From the NCBI GenBank assembly GCA_964017045.1, contig OZ024794.1:3613501-3677500 (forward strand): DNA of 64,000 nucleotides, in the 5' to 3' direction. Origin of the DNA: Omphiscola glabra. Taxonomy: Eukaryota > Mollusca > Gastropoda > Lymnaeidae. This document shows, piece by piece, positions 9,201 to 24,200 of the stretch. Made by a program: the position numbers and the translations under genes. The notes under the pieces are model-generated. The model was not told the DNA's origin. It saw only the letters and a list, made by a program, of their open reading frames with translations, and ran no database searches. How positions within the stretch are numbered: position 1 is the stretch's first letter; every line of letters starts with the position of its first letter.

Positions 9201-12200
9201 TTTTATCTGAATGTGAGGTCTTGCATTACTATTATTAATTTTTAAGCAAATTAATAGGGTAACCCCAAAAATCTGAATTTTTATTGCATTGTCAAAATTG
9301 AGAAAATAAAATTATTTTTATGTTAATGGCTCTTTATATAGAAGATAACATTTCTTAATATCCAGTTATGTTACAAACATAAACTTCTATGATAGATACT
9401 TCTTTTAAGTCTGATTTCATCATCATCATCATGTCCCGTAGTCCTTCAACCGTTGGGGCGCCACAGATGACATGAAAACTATTCTTCTCCATTCCTCTTG
9501 GTCTCCTGCCCTACGCATAGCATCGCCTAGTTTTAATCCCTTCCATTCTTTGATGTTATCTTCCCATCTTTTTCTCTGTCTTCCTCTTCTTCTTCCTCCT
9601 CTATTAGTGCCCTGCAAGATTTCTTTGGCGAGCCCTTGTTTTCTGATCACATGGCCATACCATTCAAGTTTGCGCTTTTTTACAGACACCAGGAGGTCAT
9701 CGTACTGCCCAGTTGCTTGACGAATCCTTTCTTTCACTTGTTCATTGGTGATATGGTCTCTATAGCAGATGCCAAGAATGCCTCTGAAACATCTCATCTC
9801 CATCGCCTTTATTTTCTTTTCAAGATTTGCTTTACTATTTCCTAAATTAACATTTCAATAGCTTGGAAAATGAGGACACATAATACATCAAAACCCGATT
9901 TAGCTACATACGAAAAAAGTGGATCTTTAGATGTTGAGACTTTGTAATAGCTTGTAGAATATATGCCTTCCATTATAACACTGAGTCATATCTTCTAGTT
10001 ATTATCTTACAAAGCACAGTTATGTGATAATTAACAGAAATTATTTTATTTCTTAAATACCCATTTAGTATTTTTATTATGAAAAATATTATAATGAAAT
10101 GAGAAAGGATACAGTTATCATTTTTAAAAATATAAATGTTAATCTGATGGTTATTTTACATTTCAAATTTGAGATGTGTTTCTACAAGTTTGGATTAATT
10201 TATATCTGTTATGATATTAAGTAATTAAAACAATTTTTATTTCTTTGCTTCAGTTTATATCATCAGATGTATTTGGTGTACTAAAACCATTTTTATTTCT
10301 TTGCTTCAGTTTATATCATCAGATGTATTTGGTGTACTAAAACCATTTTTATTTCTTTGCTTCAGTTTATATCATCAGATGTATTTGGTGTACTAGGATC
10401 AGCTTTTGTTGACTTTGGGGAAAACTTTGATATTTTTGACCCTACAGGAGAGGAGCCGAAAGATATCTTTGTTAGTGATATTACAAAGGTAAAATAGGTG
10501 TGCTGCCTAATGTCCTGCTTCTTGGTATCCAGAAATATAAGGAAGGAAACCATTCTCTTTAAGTCACTTTTAATTGAAGAATAGCTTACCAATAAATGTC
10601 ACTTGGGAAACAAAATGTACATTCTTTAAAATATTTTAATTATTTTTTTTTAAATATTTTTTTTAAATGATGAGTGCTTATTTATTGCTTTTGTGAGCTT
10701 TTTGGTGTGTTTCATCTTGTGATGTTTAATCCTTATGACCCAAAGATTATAAACCTCACTCAAGTAGCCAGTGAAATAGTTTAATTTTATTTGTGATAAG
10801 TTATAGTGATACATTTTGTTTACATAAGTAAAGCGATTACGTTAAGTCTTCTTTAGTGCTTTTTAAAACTAAAATAAGGTATGCTTTTATAGAAAACTAA
10901 AGTTAAAGATTTAACTTTGCATCCATCATGTTCACATTTGATCAATGTTCTTTATTAAAGCATTTTGACTCGACCTTTCAAATTAGGCCAATCCAGGAGT
11001 TGTCAGCTGCCTTGAAAACAGATTCCATGGCCTTGAAACAGGAGATGTTGTAACATTCCGGGAAGTTCAAGGAATGACCTGGGTCAATGGGAAACAGTTC
11101 ACTGTTCAAGGTTTTATTTCTTTATGATTTGAGTATTGAACTGTTTTTATGAAATTAAGTATTTGATGGATTACCTTTACTTGACATATATGTGTTCTTT
11201 TATTAAGGAAACAATAAATTCAAATAGTTTATTGCAGTGCTCAGTCCATACACATTCAGCATCTGTGATACATCAGGCCCAGAGTTTGCACAATATCAAG
11301 AGGGTGGCATATTTACTCAAGTTAAAGTACCAGTGGCAAAAAATTTTGTAAGTCATTTTTAAATAATTAATTTTGGGTCTGATAGTTGAGTTCATTTATA
11401 CAGTTTGTTACCTAAGATTATAAATATTGCTTGTAAAGTTAAGTAAAGTTAATGTTAAAGTTAAAGTACCAGTGGCAAAAAATTTTGTAAGTCATTTTTT
11501 AAATAATTAATTTTGGGTCTGATAGTTGAGTTCATTTATACAGTTTGTTACCTAAGATTATAAATATTGCTTGTAAAGTTAATGCTCTCTTTTCCCTTAT
11601 TCTATTGCAATGGTTTGCTTATTTGGAGGGCTTGTTTTTCTCAGGTGTGTCTTGAAAAGCAAATTGTGGAACCCAGCTTACTTACACCAGACTTGTGCAA
11701 ATTTGATGTAAGATTCAGTTCCATTTTCTAAATTTCTTAATTATTGAAAAGTCTACTGCATTTTGGTTATGAGCAAATAAATGATAAAAAAGTCATGTAG
11801 TGTTTGTATGTCCTTATAAATGTCTTGTCTATATGTCCTTATATAAATCATGTCCATATATAAGTCTAGTATATGTGTCCTTATATAGTCATGTCTATAT
11901 GTCCTTATTGGTAAACTAAGAAAAACTTAAATAATTCTTTTATTTTTTTCAGTTTATTTTATAACTAATAATTTGTTATCTATGATGATAGATCTATACG
12001 GTTTATTTCTTATTTAACCCATAAAATTTAACATTTTGTTGAACAGTCGCCACCAGTGCTACATATCAGCTATCTTGCTTTACAAAAATACAGAGAACAG
12101 TTCAAAATGCTACCAAGAACATGGTAAGTGATGCCACACACATCTGATAATATTGTGGTGTGTTTAGTAGTCAACCTGTGTGGTACAAGAGTGTGGGGGG

Positions 12201-15200
12201 GGGGGAGAATCTCACATCACAGTAACTGACGAGACTATTGCAAATGTTAGATGAGGTGATAGCAGCGGTTAGTTAATGTCCAATTAAACGGCGGGGGGGG
12301 GGGGGCGCGTTAGGACAAATTTTAGTACCTGTACCAGAGATGTAGCAAAAGATTAAGGCCCTGTGGAGGATCTCTAGTGACGCAAAAACCAATTCAGGGA
12401 CTTATAAAAGGGGACCATTACACTGGACTAGGAGAACTCAGCCTGACAAGAAAGTGGACAGTCAGGAGGGAGAACTCTGCCGGACAGGAGTAGAGGACAG
12501 ACCGGAGAAACCCATAACGAAAGAGAAGAGAGAGACCAACCGGGACAGTCGGAGCCAAGTACGAGAGAGAGATGTAGAAGACAAATATAAGGTCAACGAC
12601 TGAAACCATTGTCGAGTTGTCAGTTACTTGTATGTTGAATTACGAGTGACGGTAAGCAAGTGTTATCCCACACAACGAACAGTGATTGAATGTATAACAG
12701 AGATAAACCGAGGTTCTCTACAATATCTTAAAGATTTTACAGTTGCCGGTATGTGATGGAGGCAGGGCGAATTGTGCTTCCTCCCCTGTCTTGTTGGGTT
12801 TGTGACAACAGGAAACTTGCTATACAAGAAGTCCATCCCTGTGGCGCCACAGCCTATGTAGGTCTTTGGCCTGCCTCACTACTTCCCTCCACTCAGACTT
12901 AACTAATGCTTTTCTTTTCCATGCTTGGATTCCCAGTTGCTGTAGATCTTTTTCCACATCATCCATCCATCCATCTAAGCCTAGGTCTGCCTTTGAGTCT
13001 TTTTCCTCTGGGGTATTGGTGATGCACCCTCTTCACTCCTTTGTCATTAGGCATTCTCTAGAAGTGCCTGAATCATTCAGTTACTAAGTTGACATCATAA
13101 ACACCTGCTCTATGTATTGAGCACAATGGATTATCTCCTACTTCAATAGAAGAAAATCATGTGGTCTTCATAGTAATTAATGTTTCAAATAGTATTTATT
13201 TTCAGATTTTTTAAAAATCAGTTTGTGTCATGATTTTTACGATGAGTCCCAGATGTTGTCATCTCCATGTATTTTGATCAACAGGGATGATTCAGATGCT
13301 GCTAAGTTCATTGATATCGCCAGAGACATAAACGCATCATTCAAGTTAAAAGTGAGTCAATTTTTGGTCAAATATTTCTGCTTGCTGTGATTTCTATCCA
13401 CTAAGTAGTTCCATAAACAAATATCTACTCCAGTAGTTTCATAAAGAAATATCTACTCAAGTAGTTCCATAAACAAATATCTACTCAAGCAGACCTGTTT
13501 ACTTTTACGATTTTGGCGTACACTGTACAATTTTTACATGTTTTTTACGATTGTACGCCGAGACCCGCCGAAACTACAATTTTCACAGACCGGGTGAATT
13601 TTTTTTTTCCGATAAAAAGAAGAAGATACATTTTCGGTTTTAGAAGTTTTAGCCCTTTCTAAAAAAGATCTGGCAGTGAATAGACCGAGAAAAACGATTG
13701 GTTGTAATTTTTTTTTAAAGTTGGGACCATCTTTCTATATAGTATGTAGGCCTACGCACCGATGGGGAGTTGGGGGGTGTCAAGGAAATTTGTGGCATAC
13801 GAGACACTTGGGTAGGGGGATTGGTAAGAGTGTCAAAGGTTATAAAAATATCACCGCAACGTATCGTATTGACGTGAAGGTCATATTGTTTTGTCACAGT
13901 GAACTAGCTATATTTAGACTAGTCGCCGTAGCGACACCTTCACTCGCCACCCCCTTTGACGGCTACCAAGTCTGTGACGTAGTTTTGCTACATAATTATT
14001 TTGTTCGTCTGAACCCCGGCGATTGTGAAAAAAAGAGAAAACTAGAGATGGTTTTTAAATAAAATACATTATCCAACTGTTCTGCACAGGAACGTTGGAT
14101 TTGGACATATTTTATATGATCTAGTCAGCGGCATTTAAAAATATTTTTAGAACTCTCAAAGCAGCTCTATCCCCTCAACGATTTTTAATACAATAGTTTG
14201 GATTAAGAATCACAATTTTGTTTCCCCATTATTGAGGGTGGGGGGAGGTTGGTTCCGCCGAGCGAAATAATGACGTCACAGCACGGAAAGATGTGTTGGT
14301 GGACTACAGTGTGTTATGACTATGTCATGTTAAAGTTAAATATTACCATATCCTTAATAATGTGATGTTGTCTGGTTGTATTTTCTCAAATGAACTAGCT
14401 AGCTATACTTTAGTAGTAGAGAAATTACAGTAATGTTTAGTCCACCGAATGTTCAGCGCGCGTGTGACGTATATTTCGTTGGGCTACGCCAGTGGTTCTA
14501 AAATTTTTGTTTGCCGGCGCCAATGCCTTTTTAGGTTTTCACCAGGCTCCCTGTGTGAAATTCTTACAAGTACACTTCAAAATAAGTTCCTTTCTAAAGA
14601 CGATTTTCGAGCCTGGGCTGACCAAATCACTTTGAAAACCTGTGTCACATTTTGTTTATTTTAACAACAGTAACATCATAATATATAAAGAATTTTTTAA
14701 ATTTTTTCTTCTTCTTCTTTTTTTTTTTTTGGGGGGGGGCGTAAAAAAGTATGCGTTCAACAGGGGGGAGGGGGTTACATACTTTGACTTTTATGCGTAC
14801 CGGTACGTGCTATATATATGGCCCCTCCTTGCGTTTGTTTGCTTGGTATTACCTAATATTAATATTAAGACATAATTATCTCTTACGGCGTGTTCCACTT
14901 TTTGACGCCAGCTTAAATCCATTTCACTGAACACGCTATACGAGTAGTTATCATAGACATAATGTAGGCTGTATTTTTATTTATTTACTAATTACTGTAT
15001 TTTATGATTTTGAGATGATATTGTACGATTTTAGGAGTTTGAGGGTAAACAGGTCTGCTCAAGTAGTTCCATAAAAAAATATCTACTCCAGTATTTCCAT
15101 ACAACAAATATCTACTCCAGTATTTCCATAAACAAATATCTACTCCAGTATTCCTTAAACAAAGACTAAACTGCATCACCTTTTATGCTGGGATACTAAA

Positions 15201-18200
15201 TCTTATTGTTTTAGTTTTTAAACAGTTACACATATTTCCAGGTTGAAAATCTGGATGAAAATTTACTCCAGTTAGTATCAAGGTGTTGCACTGGGAGTCT
15301 TGCCCCATTATGTGCAGTGTTTGGTGGGGTTGTGGCACAGGAGGCGTTGAAAGCCCTGACTGGAAAATTCACCCCTCTAGACCAATGGGTGAGCTTTTTT
15401 TAAATAAATTACTGTGTTGGTCTCACAGCCGTCACATGGCCCATGCAAACCCCATGGATGTGGGAGGTCTCACATATTTAAAAGGCACAATGTTGTGATG
15501 TGGAAAAAAGTTAATGAAAACTGCTTGTAATCGTTAAATGGCAAGTCCCGAAATGTTGCAAGGGTCCTCCAAAAGTAATGTGACATCTGTAGACATTCAA
15601 CTATAAAAGAATTTGTAACTTCTTAGGTTTGTTCTTTTAAAAAAAATACTGCTGCTATAGAATTTCAATGTTATATTGAAGTTATCATTAAGACAAATCA
15701 TATCGTTTGTATCATTAATATTTATGTTGGTTGTGTTTTTACAGCTGTACTTGGATGCCAGTGAAGTTGTACCTCAGGAAGAAATCATCAACATTGAGCA
15801 GTTCCTCCCTCGGTAAGCCAGAAATATATTTTATTTGTGTAAATTCTTACATCTATCAGTTCGTGCCTATTTGCCAATGATATTTAAAGAGCAAATGAGA
15901 AAACAAAGTAACAGAAAATAAAACATTTAAAAAAAACAAGAAAGTTCTTTTAAAATCTATAAACTCATGTTTTAATTATATTATCTGAAGAAAAAAAACA
16001 GCAGCCACTTTGACAGATTTGTAGCCCCTTACCTCTGAGGGGGCAAAGTCAGTCCAGAGTCACCGGTGCAATGGTGACTCTTCTCTCTTCTCTCCAGCTG
16101 GAGTGAAGGGAGGGTGCAGTGGATGTTTTTTAAGTTTTAGCCAAGTGATGTGGTCATTATATAATGGTTAAGACAGACAATTTACTCACGTTAACATTTT
16201 ATACTATCCTGCTTAAATATTGCGTACCATTGTCTAAAATTCTTATAATGTAACAATTTTTGCCCAAAGGTCTTATTGGAATGACCTCTTTACAACTTTT
16301 AGCAACTCCTTTTTTTTAGCTTAACTGCATAAGGCTTTTTATGCTCTTATTTCCTATGATATAGTTGGGGAAGATAATGACATTTATCATTTATATAAAT
16401 ATTACTGCCTTCATGGGCAGGCTCAATTTTAACTGATTTTTCCTGTTTCATTTTTTAAAATTATTATTATTTTTGCATTCCATCATTTTTTCCTGTTAAA
16501 CATTTTAATTTCCATTTTCATCAACACATTTAGATGTCAGGGATTGTGTCATTTTTTAAAGTTTAAAATATTAATTTCTTTTGAAAGGGGTGACAGATAC
16601 GATTTATTGAGAATTTGTGTTGGGGAAGAGCGGTGCAAGACTTTGTCCAATACTCAACTCTTCATGGTATGTCTTTATTTTGTGTGCAATTTCTAAAAAA
16701 AAAAAATTTAATTATTGGTAATTTTATTTGTAAAACTTTATTAAATAAAATTATAATTTAGGTTATGCATCTTATTTATTAATGCATCATTATCTTCAAT
16801 AGAAAGTTACCTTTTTGAAATAACCTTTTGTTTTGTAAAGAACTTGATGGGCCTGATGTTTGCTTTTCTAAAGGGATGTGGATTGACATGAACTTATTTT
16901 CTATTTCCATTAACTAGGTTGGCTGTGGAGCTATAGGATGTGAGATGTTGAAGAATTATGCCTTATTAGGAATTAGCACAGGCTCTGGAAAGGTCAGTTC
17001 TGCCTTGGAGGTTTAAATGTAACCTTGTAGAATTTGGCACTTTTGCTTTTCAGTAGATCAAGTGGATATTGTCTATTGTCAGATGAACTAAGATTTTGTC
17101 AATCTTAATCATTACACATGCTTGATGCTTGGCAACTTGCCAGTAAAATGATAAGTTTGTTGAAATTGTACCATTTTATTAGCACTATAAATGATTGAGA
17201 TTGTTCAAGGCTCTTGTTTCTATCATATCTGAAAATTATATTAAAGTTCTAAACTAACATCTAAAGATAAACTTTTTAAATTAATAAAATATACATATTT
17301 CAATAACATTTTCTTCAAACATTTTATTTTTGTTGTAAGGACTTGATGGGTATTACAAAAGATATTTTTTAAAACTTAATTATAACTTGATTATTAGTTG
17401 TCTGATTTCTCAATGAACAAGATAAGAAGGTGAACAGATAATTATACAAATAAATTTGTATGATTTCCAGATTACCATTACGGATAATGATTTGATAGAA
17501 AAGTCCAACTTAAACCGTCAGTTTCTCTTTAGGCCTCATCACATCCAGGTATGACTGTTAAAGCGCTCATGGGTGACGACCAGCATTGTCTTGTCATAAG
17601 TTATCATTGGTATTATATTGTCAACTTGTTAATTGCATCTTTGTAAAAAAAACTAAAATTGCTTAGATGTTGTTAAGTTTTCTACGGAAAACACACAGCT
17701 CAACCTTTATTGCCTCTATTATGCTTTTGATTATTCTGAAAGCTAAGAAGGGTTTGGCATTAAAGTTTAAAGTATATTGTCATAGAAAAGTTGAAGGAAA
17801 TGGCATATAAATGGTTTTAATCATTTTCAGAAACCCAAATCAACAACTGCAGCTCAAGCTGCACTGGACATCAACAAAGGTAAAAATATGATTCAACTTT
17901 TTACGGAAAAATTATTAAAGATATTATCATTAAATTTTAAAATAAATTATTGAAAAATATATTTATCTTTTGTATTAAACCTTCTCTTTTCTTCACTTAA
18001 AGTTCACTTGTATTTTTGAAATGTAGTTTTTTTTAAAACGATATTACAGATTTGAAAATAGAGGCGCAGCAGCATAAAGGTAGGACCTTTCAAAAATTCA
18101 GTCATTCAATTACTAAATCATTTTGTTAGAAAACTAAACAATTTTTGGCAGGTGAATCCACAAGTCTGTCTACTTGCCTCCCTTGAATCCACAAGTCTGT

Positions 18201-21200
18201 CTACTTTCCTACCTTGAATCCACAAGTCTGTCTACATGCTTACCTTGAATCCACAAGTCTGTCTACTTGCCTACCTTGAATCCACAAGTCTGTCTACATG
18301 CTTACCTTGAATCCACAAGTCTGTCTACATGCTTACCTTGAATCCACAAGTCTGTCTACTTGCTTACCTTGAATCCACAAGTCTGTCTACTTGCCTACCT
18401 TGAATCCACAAGTCTGCCTACTTGCCTACCTTGAATCCACAAGTCTGTCTACTGGCTTACCTTCTGTTGTAACAGTTTAATAACATTGCTTTCATTGATT
18501 CAAATTATTCTAAATTAAAATTAAGTCCTTTGTTTGTATGTGTTGAGGCAGCTTATTTGTAGCTGTAGCATTAGTTTGTCAGAAGTTGGTTCAATGTTAC
18601 AGTATAATGATTAAATCTTACATAATACTCTATACTTTTAACTTCTTTGGTGGTCAGTCTGTTAGAAGGTATTCAATCGAAATTAACTTTCAGTTGGACC
18701 TCAGACAGAAGAGTCTGTTTACACAGATGCATTCTTTGAAAATCAGGACATCATTGTTAATGCTCTGGACAATGTTGAAGCCAGGCGCTATATGGATGGG
18801 TAATATTTTATTTTAACTCTCCAGAATATGAATGTTGAGGTGGTCTTTGGGGCTGGGTATTTTATGAGGCACTCATATGAACCCTAGCAGTTATGACTAG
18901 CTGTGAATAGTTATTTGCATTAACCTGAAGTCTGATAATGTAGGCACCGGTTTTCGGTCCTCTGTAATCAGTCCTGTTCAAGTGTATTTCATTAATTACA
19001 AACAAGACATGGTCATAATTTTATAAAGCTATCATTATTATCATCAGATTTTTCAGGAAACTTATTAATAGATCTCATGTTAGGCCTCATATTCACCAGA
19101 ATAGTTGTAAAAATCTATTGCTATTTGTCAAAATATTAAGAGCACAGCCTGGTTGTATTTAGTTAAAATAATGAGAGATTTATGAGTTCTCTTTTCTTAT
19201 ATCAAATATTGGCTGTCTTACAGTAATTTGTCTGGCTTCACCCAGGCCTAGTGATAAATCGTATTCTGTAATCACAGCTGCACCTAATAAATATGTTACA
19301 AACTAAAAATATGGAACTTGCTAGTTAAAATTTTGAGAAAGACAAATTGGTATTGTCTGGAATATTAACAGAGTTATTGTTGTTACTTTCTTAGGCGCTG
19401 TGTAACAAACCAGAGAGCTCTAATGGAATCAGGAACCATGGGGACCAAAGGCCATGTGCAGGTGATAGTGCCACATATAACAGAGTCTTACACGAGTCAA
19501 GTGAGTTTTTGCATGCCAGTTTTAATGGTTTGGTGTTTTTGTTTCAACAAAGAGAAAATATTATATTGTATGCTCACCAGCATTTTAGAGCATTTTAATT
19601 GTATTATCGCCATTTGATGTATTAATATGAAGTTTATCACTGCAATTTTAATGATCATCAATCAAATTTTTAAACAAAAATTATATTATCAAAATATGTG
19701 TGTTGGTTCTCAAGAATTATTATTTGCAGTATTTTTTTTAAATATCTTTTAAAAACCATTACAATTTCATTTTTCAAAATTTTAATTTCATACTTCATAT
19801 GCCAGACATGATTTTGTAATATTACTAGCAAATAAGCTCTGTCATGTAGCTTAGCTTGTTTGTTTTTGTTCTCTTTTTTATATCAGCTATTTAAATGACC
19901 TACATAATTCACTGTGATTAAACTTTACAAAACAAATGTGTTTCTTGTTAGGGAGTTGGCCCTCTAGACAATTCTCATTGCCATGTTCACTTTGCTGGAC
20001 TTTCCAGGCAAAGAATTGCTGTGAACCTTGAGCCTATTACGTACTTCCCTGTTACGTACTTCCCTTGCGTCTTACTCATTCTGACATGCATCTGATCATA
20101 CCTTAGTTTATGTTTTATTATTTAGGGCTATTATTAGTATTATACATTGTCTAAATATTCGACAGTTTTATTATGTAGGGCTATTGTAGATTGTCTAAAT
20201 AGTCTGTCTAAATAGTCTACTGTACCTTTTGAAGGCGTAAAAAAATACATTTTTGGTAAAATAAGAAACAATTGTATTGATTTTATTTTTTCAGCAAGAC
20301 CCAAGAGATGAAGATTTCCCTTACTGCACAATTAAATCATTCCCTGCTACGCTCGAGCACTGCATACAGTGGGCCAGAGATAAGGTACTGCATACAGTGG
20401 GCCAGAAATAAGGTACTGCATACAGTGGGCCAGAAATAAGGTACTGCATACAGTGGGCCAGAAATAAGGTACTGCATACAGTGGGCCAGAAATAAGGTAC
20501 TGCATACAGTGGGCCAGAAATAAGGTACTGCATACAGTGGGCCAGAAATAAGGTACTGCATACAGTGGGCCAGAAATAAGGTACTGCATACAGTGGGCCA
20601 GAAATAAGGTACTGCATACAGTGGGCCAGAAATAAGGTACTGCATACAGTGGGCGAGAAATAAGGTATTGAACAGTCGGCCAGAGATCATTTATGGCATC
20701 AAGTGGGTCAGAGATAGGATATCGCATCAAGTGGTTCAGAGATGGGGTATTTCAATTCAAGACATAACTAAAGTTTATCTATACATCAAACAATGCCTTG
20801 AGGATGTATGCTTTAAAAATGCCATTTTTGAATATCTCTGCTACAGTTGCATTGAAATTTTAGTTTCATAAATTGTTACATGTGAATCTTTACAGAATAA
20901 TATCACTATATTTTTTTATTCTTGTTTCTGATTGTGCACAGTTTGAAGAATGTTTTGTCCAAAATGCTCAATTGTTTAACAAATTCATGGAAGTCCATCC
21001 AAACATACACCTAGTAGCTCAGGTTGGTTATTTTAAAACTTTAATCTCCATTTGTTTCTGGGAATTGTTTGTGAATATTTTGTTTATTTTAACAATTTGA
21101 TAGATCTAAACTTGCGTGAAATTTACTTTTTATCTCAAGGTTGCATCTTGAAATAAAGATACAAAATAATGATCTAATTTTTTACTTTATAAACTTATGA

Positions 21201-24200
21201 AATGACACCAAACATGGAGTAGGGTTGACTTTTAGCTATCTGTAAATACACGGATGCTTTCAAAAAACTAATGTTAAACCTGATGAATTCAGCCACGGCT
21301 GGCATTTAGGAATAATAATTGGAATCTTCTTTTACGGATATCAGGACTCATTTGCTGGTACTGTATTTTAATACTAAATATTTGTACTACATCCCAGCAA
21401 CTACTTGCCGGCGTGAGCATTGATGGAGCACCCAAAGTCAGCAAAATGCTTGTTAATCGCCCGACGTGTTGGAAGGATTGCATAGCTTTAGCTCGTCTGC
21501 GTTTTGAACGCTATTTTAATCACAAGGTTTTGTAATAGTTTTATCTCCCTTATTTATCAGTTTCATCAATCTTGTTTGGAGCCGCTTAACTCTCTGCAGT
21601 CTGACGTTTTTTTCAATTTTGTTAAAAATCTTAAGGTGATTTATTAAAATAATTATTATATCTGAAATAGCTCTGATCTGATCAGTTTTATATATTAACT
21701 TGTTCATCTTTGACTCGGCTATCATTAGATATTTTTTGTATATTTTATTTTCTTTGTTATAAAAATAATTAAAATAATATTGGAGAATTATTTTTTTTCA
21801 TTTTCAGCAAAATTTTGACAAAATTTTCACACAGTATGAAGGAAAAAAAAACTCCTTGATTTAAAAGATTTAAAATTTATTTAAATAAAATACTTCATCA
21901 TCTAATACAATTCATAGTCAAACATGACAAACCTTCTACTTCTATGAAAAATAAAAAAGTTGTCAATGTTTTAGTAAAACCTATATTTTGCCATTTTTTA
22001 ATAAAAAATGCCCCATAATTTTTTTTTATTAACATTATGTTTTGTATGTAATATATTTTAAAAAATGGGCCTCATAACTTATAGATTTGTATATTAAATA
22101 TATTTCTTGATAATTCTGGAGTAAAAGATAACTAAGTAAAATTTGAAGATTATATAAATAAATCAAAACAATAGTCTATGTTGTTTTTTTTTAAATGTTA
22201 ACTACCGGTATTCCCTGAGCTTAAAGCTAATAAAAATTAAAATGATTCAGTACGATACTGCTAATGTTGATATTAATGCCCAATATGATCCATTCCTCAC
22301 TAATCTGATCTATCTTTTCCCATATACCGGTATTTTTATATAGCTTTGTTATAATCCTGTCATAACACTAGCCGACAAACTACAGTATTCATAAATTATA
22401 TGTATGGATTCTGAACAAATATTATTTCTTAAAACTAGTATGCTTTTTTATTATAATAATTATAATAGATAAGTAAGAGCTTGTAGTACAAGTTGTACTG
22501 GACTTGATTTCCATAAGAATAGGTAACATTTTTCATCACAGAACATTCACTCAATAAAGAACCTGTGAAATAAAATTTGCTTGATTCATAAACACTAATG
22601 GTGGTAAGGGAAAAATATCATTAATTCTAGTCCAAATGCCTAAATTTGTATAAAAGTAAACCATTGTACATAGAACATACATAATAACATATGTTAAAAC
22701 AATATTGTGAGTTTATTCTTTATGCATTTTGCTACCAATTGATTAGATAAAAACTTACAACCCAGTTATTTTTAGGGTAAGTTCTTCAAAGATATTCATC
22801 CATTAACTCTATAGCACAGTAAAAGGATGGAGTCCAGGCTTAATATTTATGATGAATAAGGAATAAGGGCTTCTTGATCCAATAACTGCATTTTTGTCAC
22901 TCTCTCCTTCTTCCCATTAGAGTCAATGAGTTTTTAATAAAAAAATAAATTTTTTATTTGTCATTCTGTCTTTAGTCTCTACTAATACTAGTGACTAGCG
23001 GTAATGATAATTAAATTTAAACACATTTCTACTATGCAATATAAGAATATTTAGAAGATGATTCATAGTATTTACATATTTAAATGAAATATACTTAGGT
23101 AATAACTCAGAAGTCCTTAACTTTACATGTATTTTAATTACGCAAGTTCTCATAGGCCGGAGTTTTGCGCTATTTTTAGAAAATATTTATCTCATATAGC
23201 CACGCTATTTATTTATTATAAAATTATTGAAACTCAATAAAATTCAAACAGAATATATCAATATAAGTATAAATGGATAGAATATACTTCAGCCAATTAA
23301 AATTATAAAAATATCACTTTATTGTTTTACTATTAATTTTCAAGTCGGGAAATGATAATTAAAATTAAGCTTACTTGTTTATGATAGCATTAGTTGGTAC
23401 TTTTATATGCAAATTAGGATAAATTCCATGATTAGAGTCTCCGTTTGGATACATTTCTTTAGAAAAACAAATAACTCCTTAATAAATCGTGAACTTAAAA
23501 TCATTTGACCATATTAATACCAGTAATTAATTTTTTTGTGACAGTAACATATTTTGTTTTTTTGGGAAATCTACAAAGCTTTCAAGGAATACTCCGCGCT
23601 TAATAGTTTCCAAAAATATTTTTTTTAAAATAGTAATTTCAAATGTAATAATTTTAATTTTTTTACAAATACTTAAACCAATGAAACAAATTGATAAAAT
23701 ATAATAAAAAAATTTTTAAAAATAAAAATGTAAGTTAAAAAATAAATGACCAACCAACAAAACCTATGGTACTAATAAGTACCATTTCTCTATAGTCGGA
23801 CTGCAGAGTGTTAAGGCGTTAACATTTTATTTTCTTTAGTAACTCATGAAGGAAAAATAAATTTTAACAAACTTCTGGGTGTCTTATTATTTTATATTTT
23901 TTCTCAAAATATTTAGACTAGATTTAGAGACAATTTGAGTAAGGTTTAAAGAAAGGAAGTGCTGGGAATCCAATCTGATTTTTTGATTGTATTTGTTGTA
24001 GGCTAAAGAACTACTTCATGCCTTTCCTTTGGACAGGAAATTAGAAGATGGCGGTAAGTTGTTTGGCATTTTTTTTCAAAATGAATTAAATATTTATTAC
24101 TGCATTATTCATAGCTCTTTTCATCTTTTTAAGTTGCATAAATTATGATAAATAATAATTTTGCTACCTCTGCCAGCATTATTTTGGGCTCCTCCTAAAA

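Noticed and set aside
13676..14062. 128-codon open frame as a transposase
   Set aside because: It lies in the long CAGACCTG element, but shows no catalytic triad or zinc-binding pattern I can recognise and overlaps an opposing open frame.
19950..20090. Extra UBA6 exon between exons 21 and 22
   Set aside because: An open stretch exists, but exons 21 and 22 already join in phase and the peptide has no counterpart in E1 enzymes.
20321..20730. Antisense open frames of 98-127 codons
   Set aside because: They are the reverse of the 28-bp exon 22-derived array; the sense strand carries the clear E1 exon.
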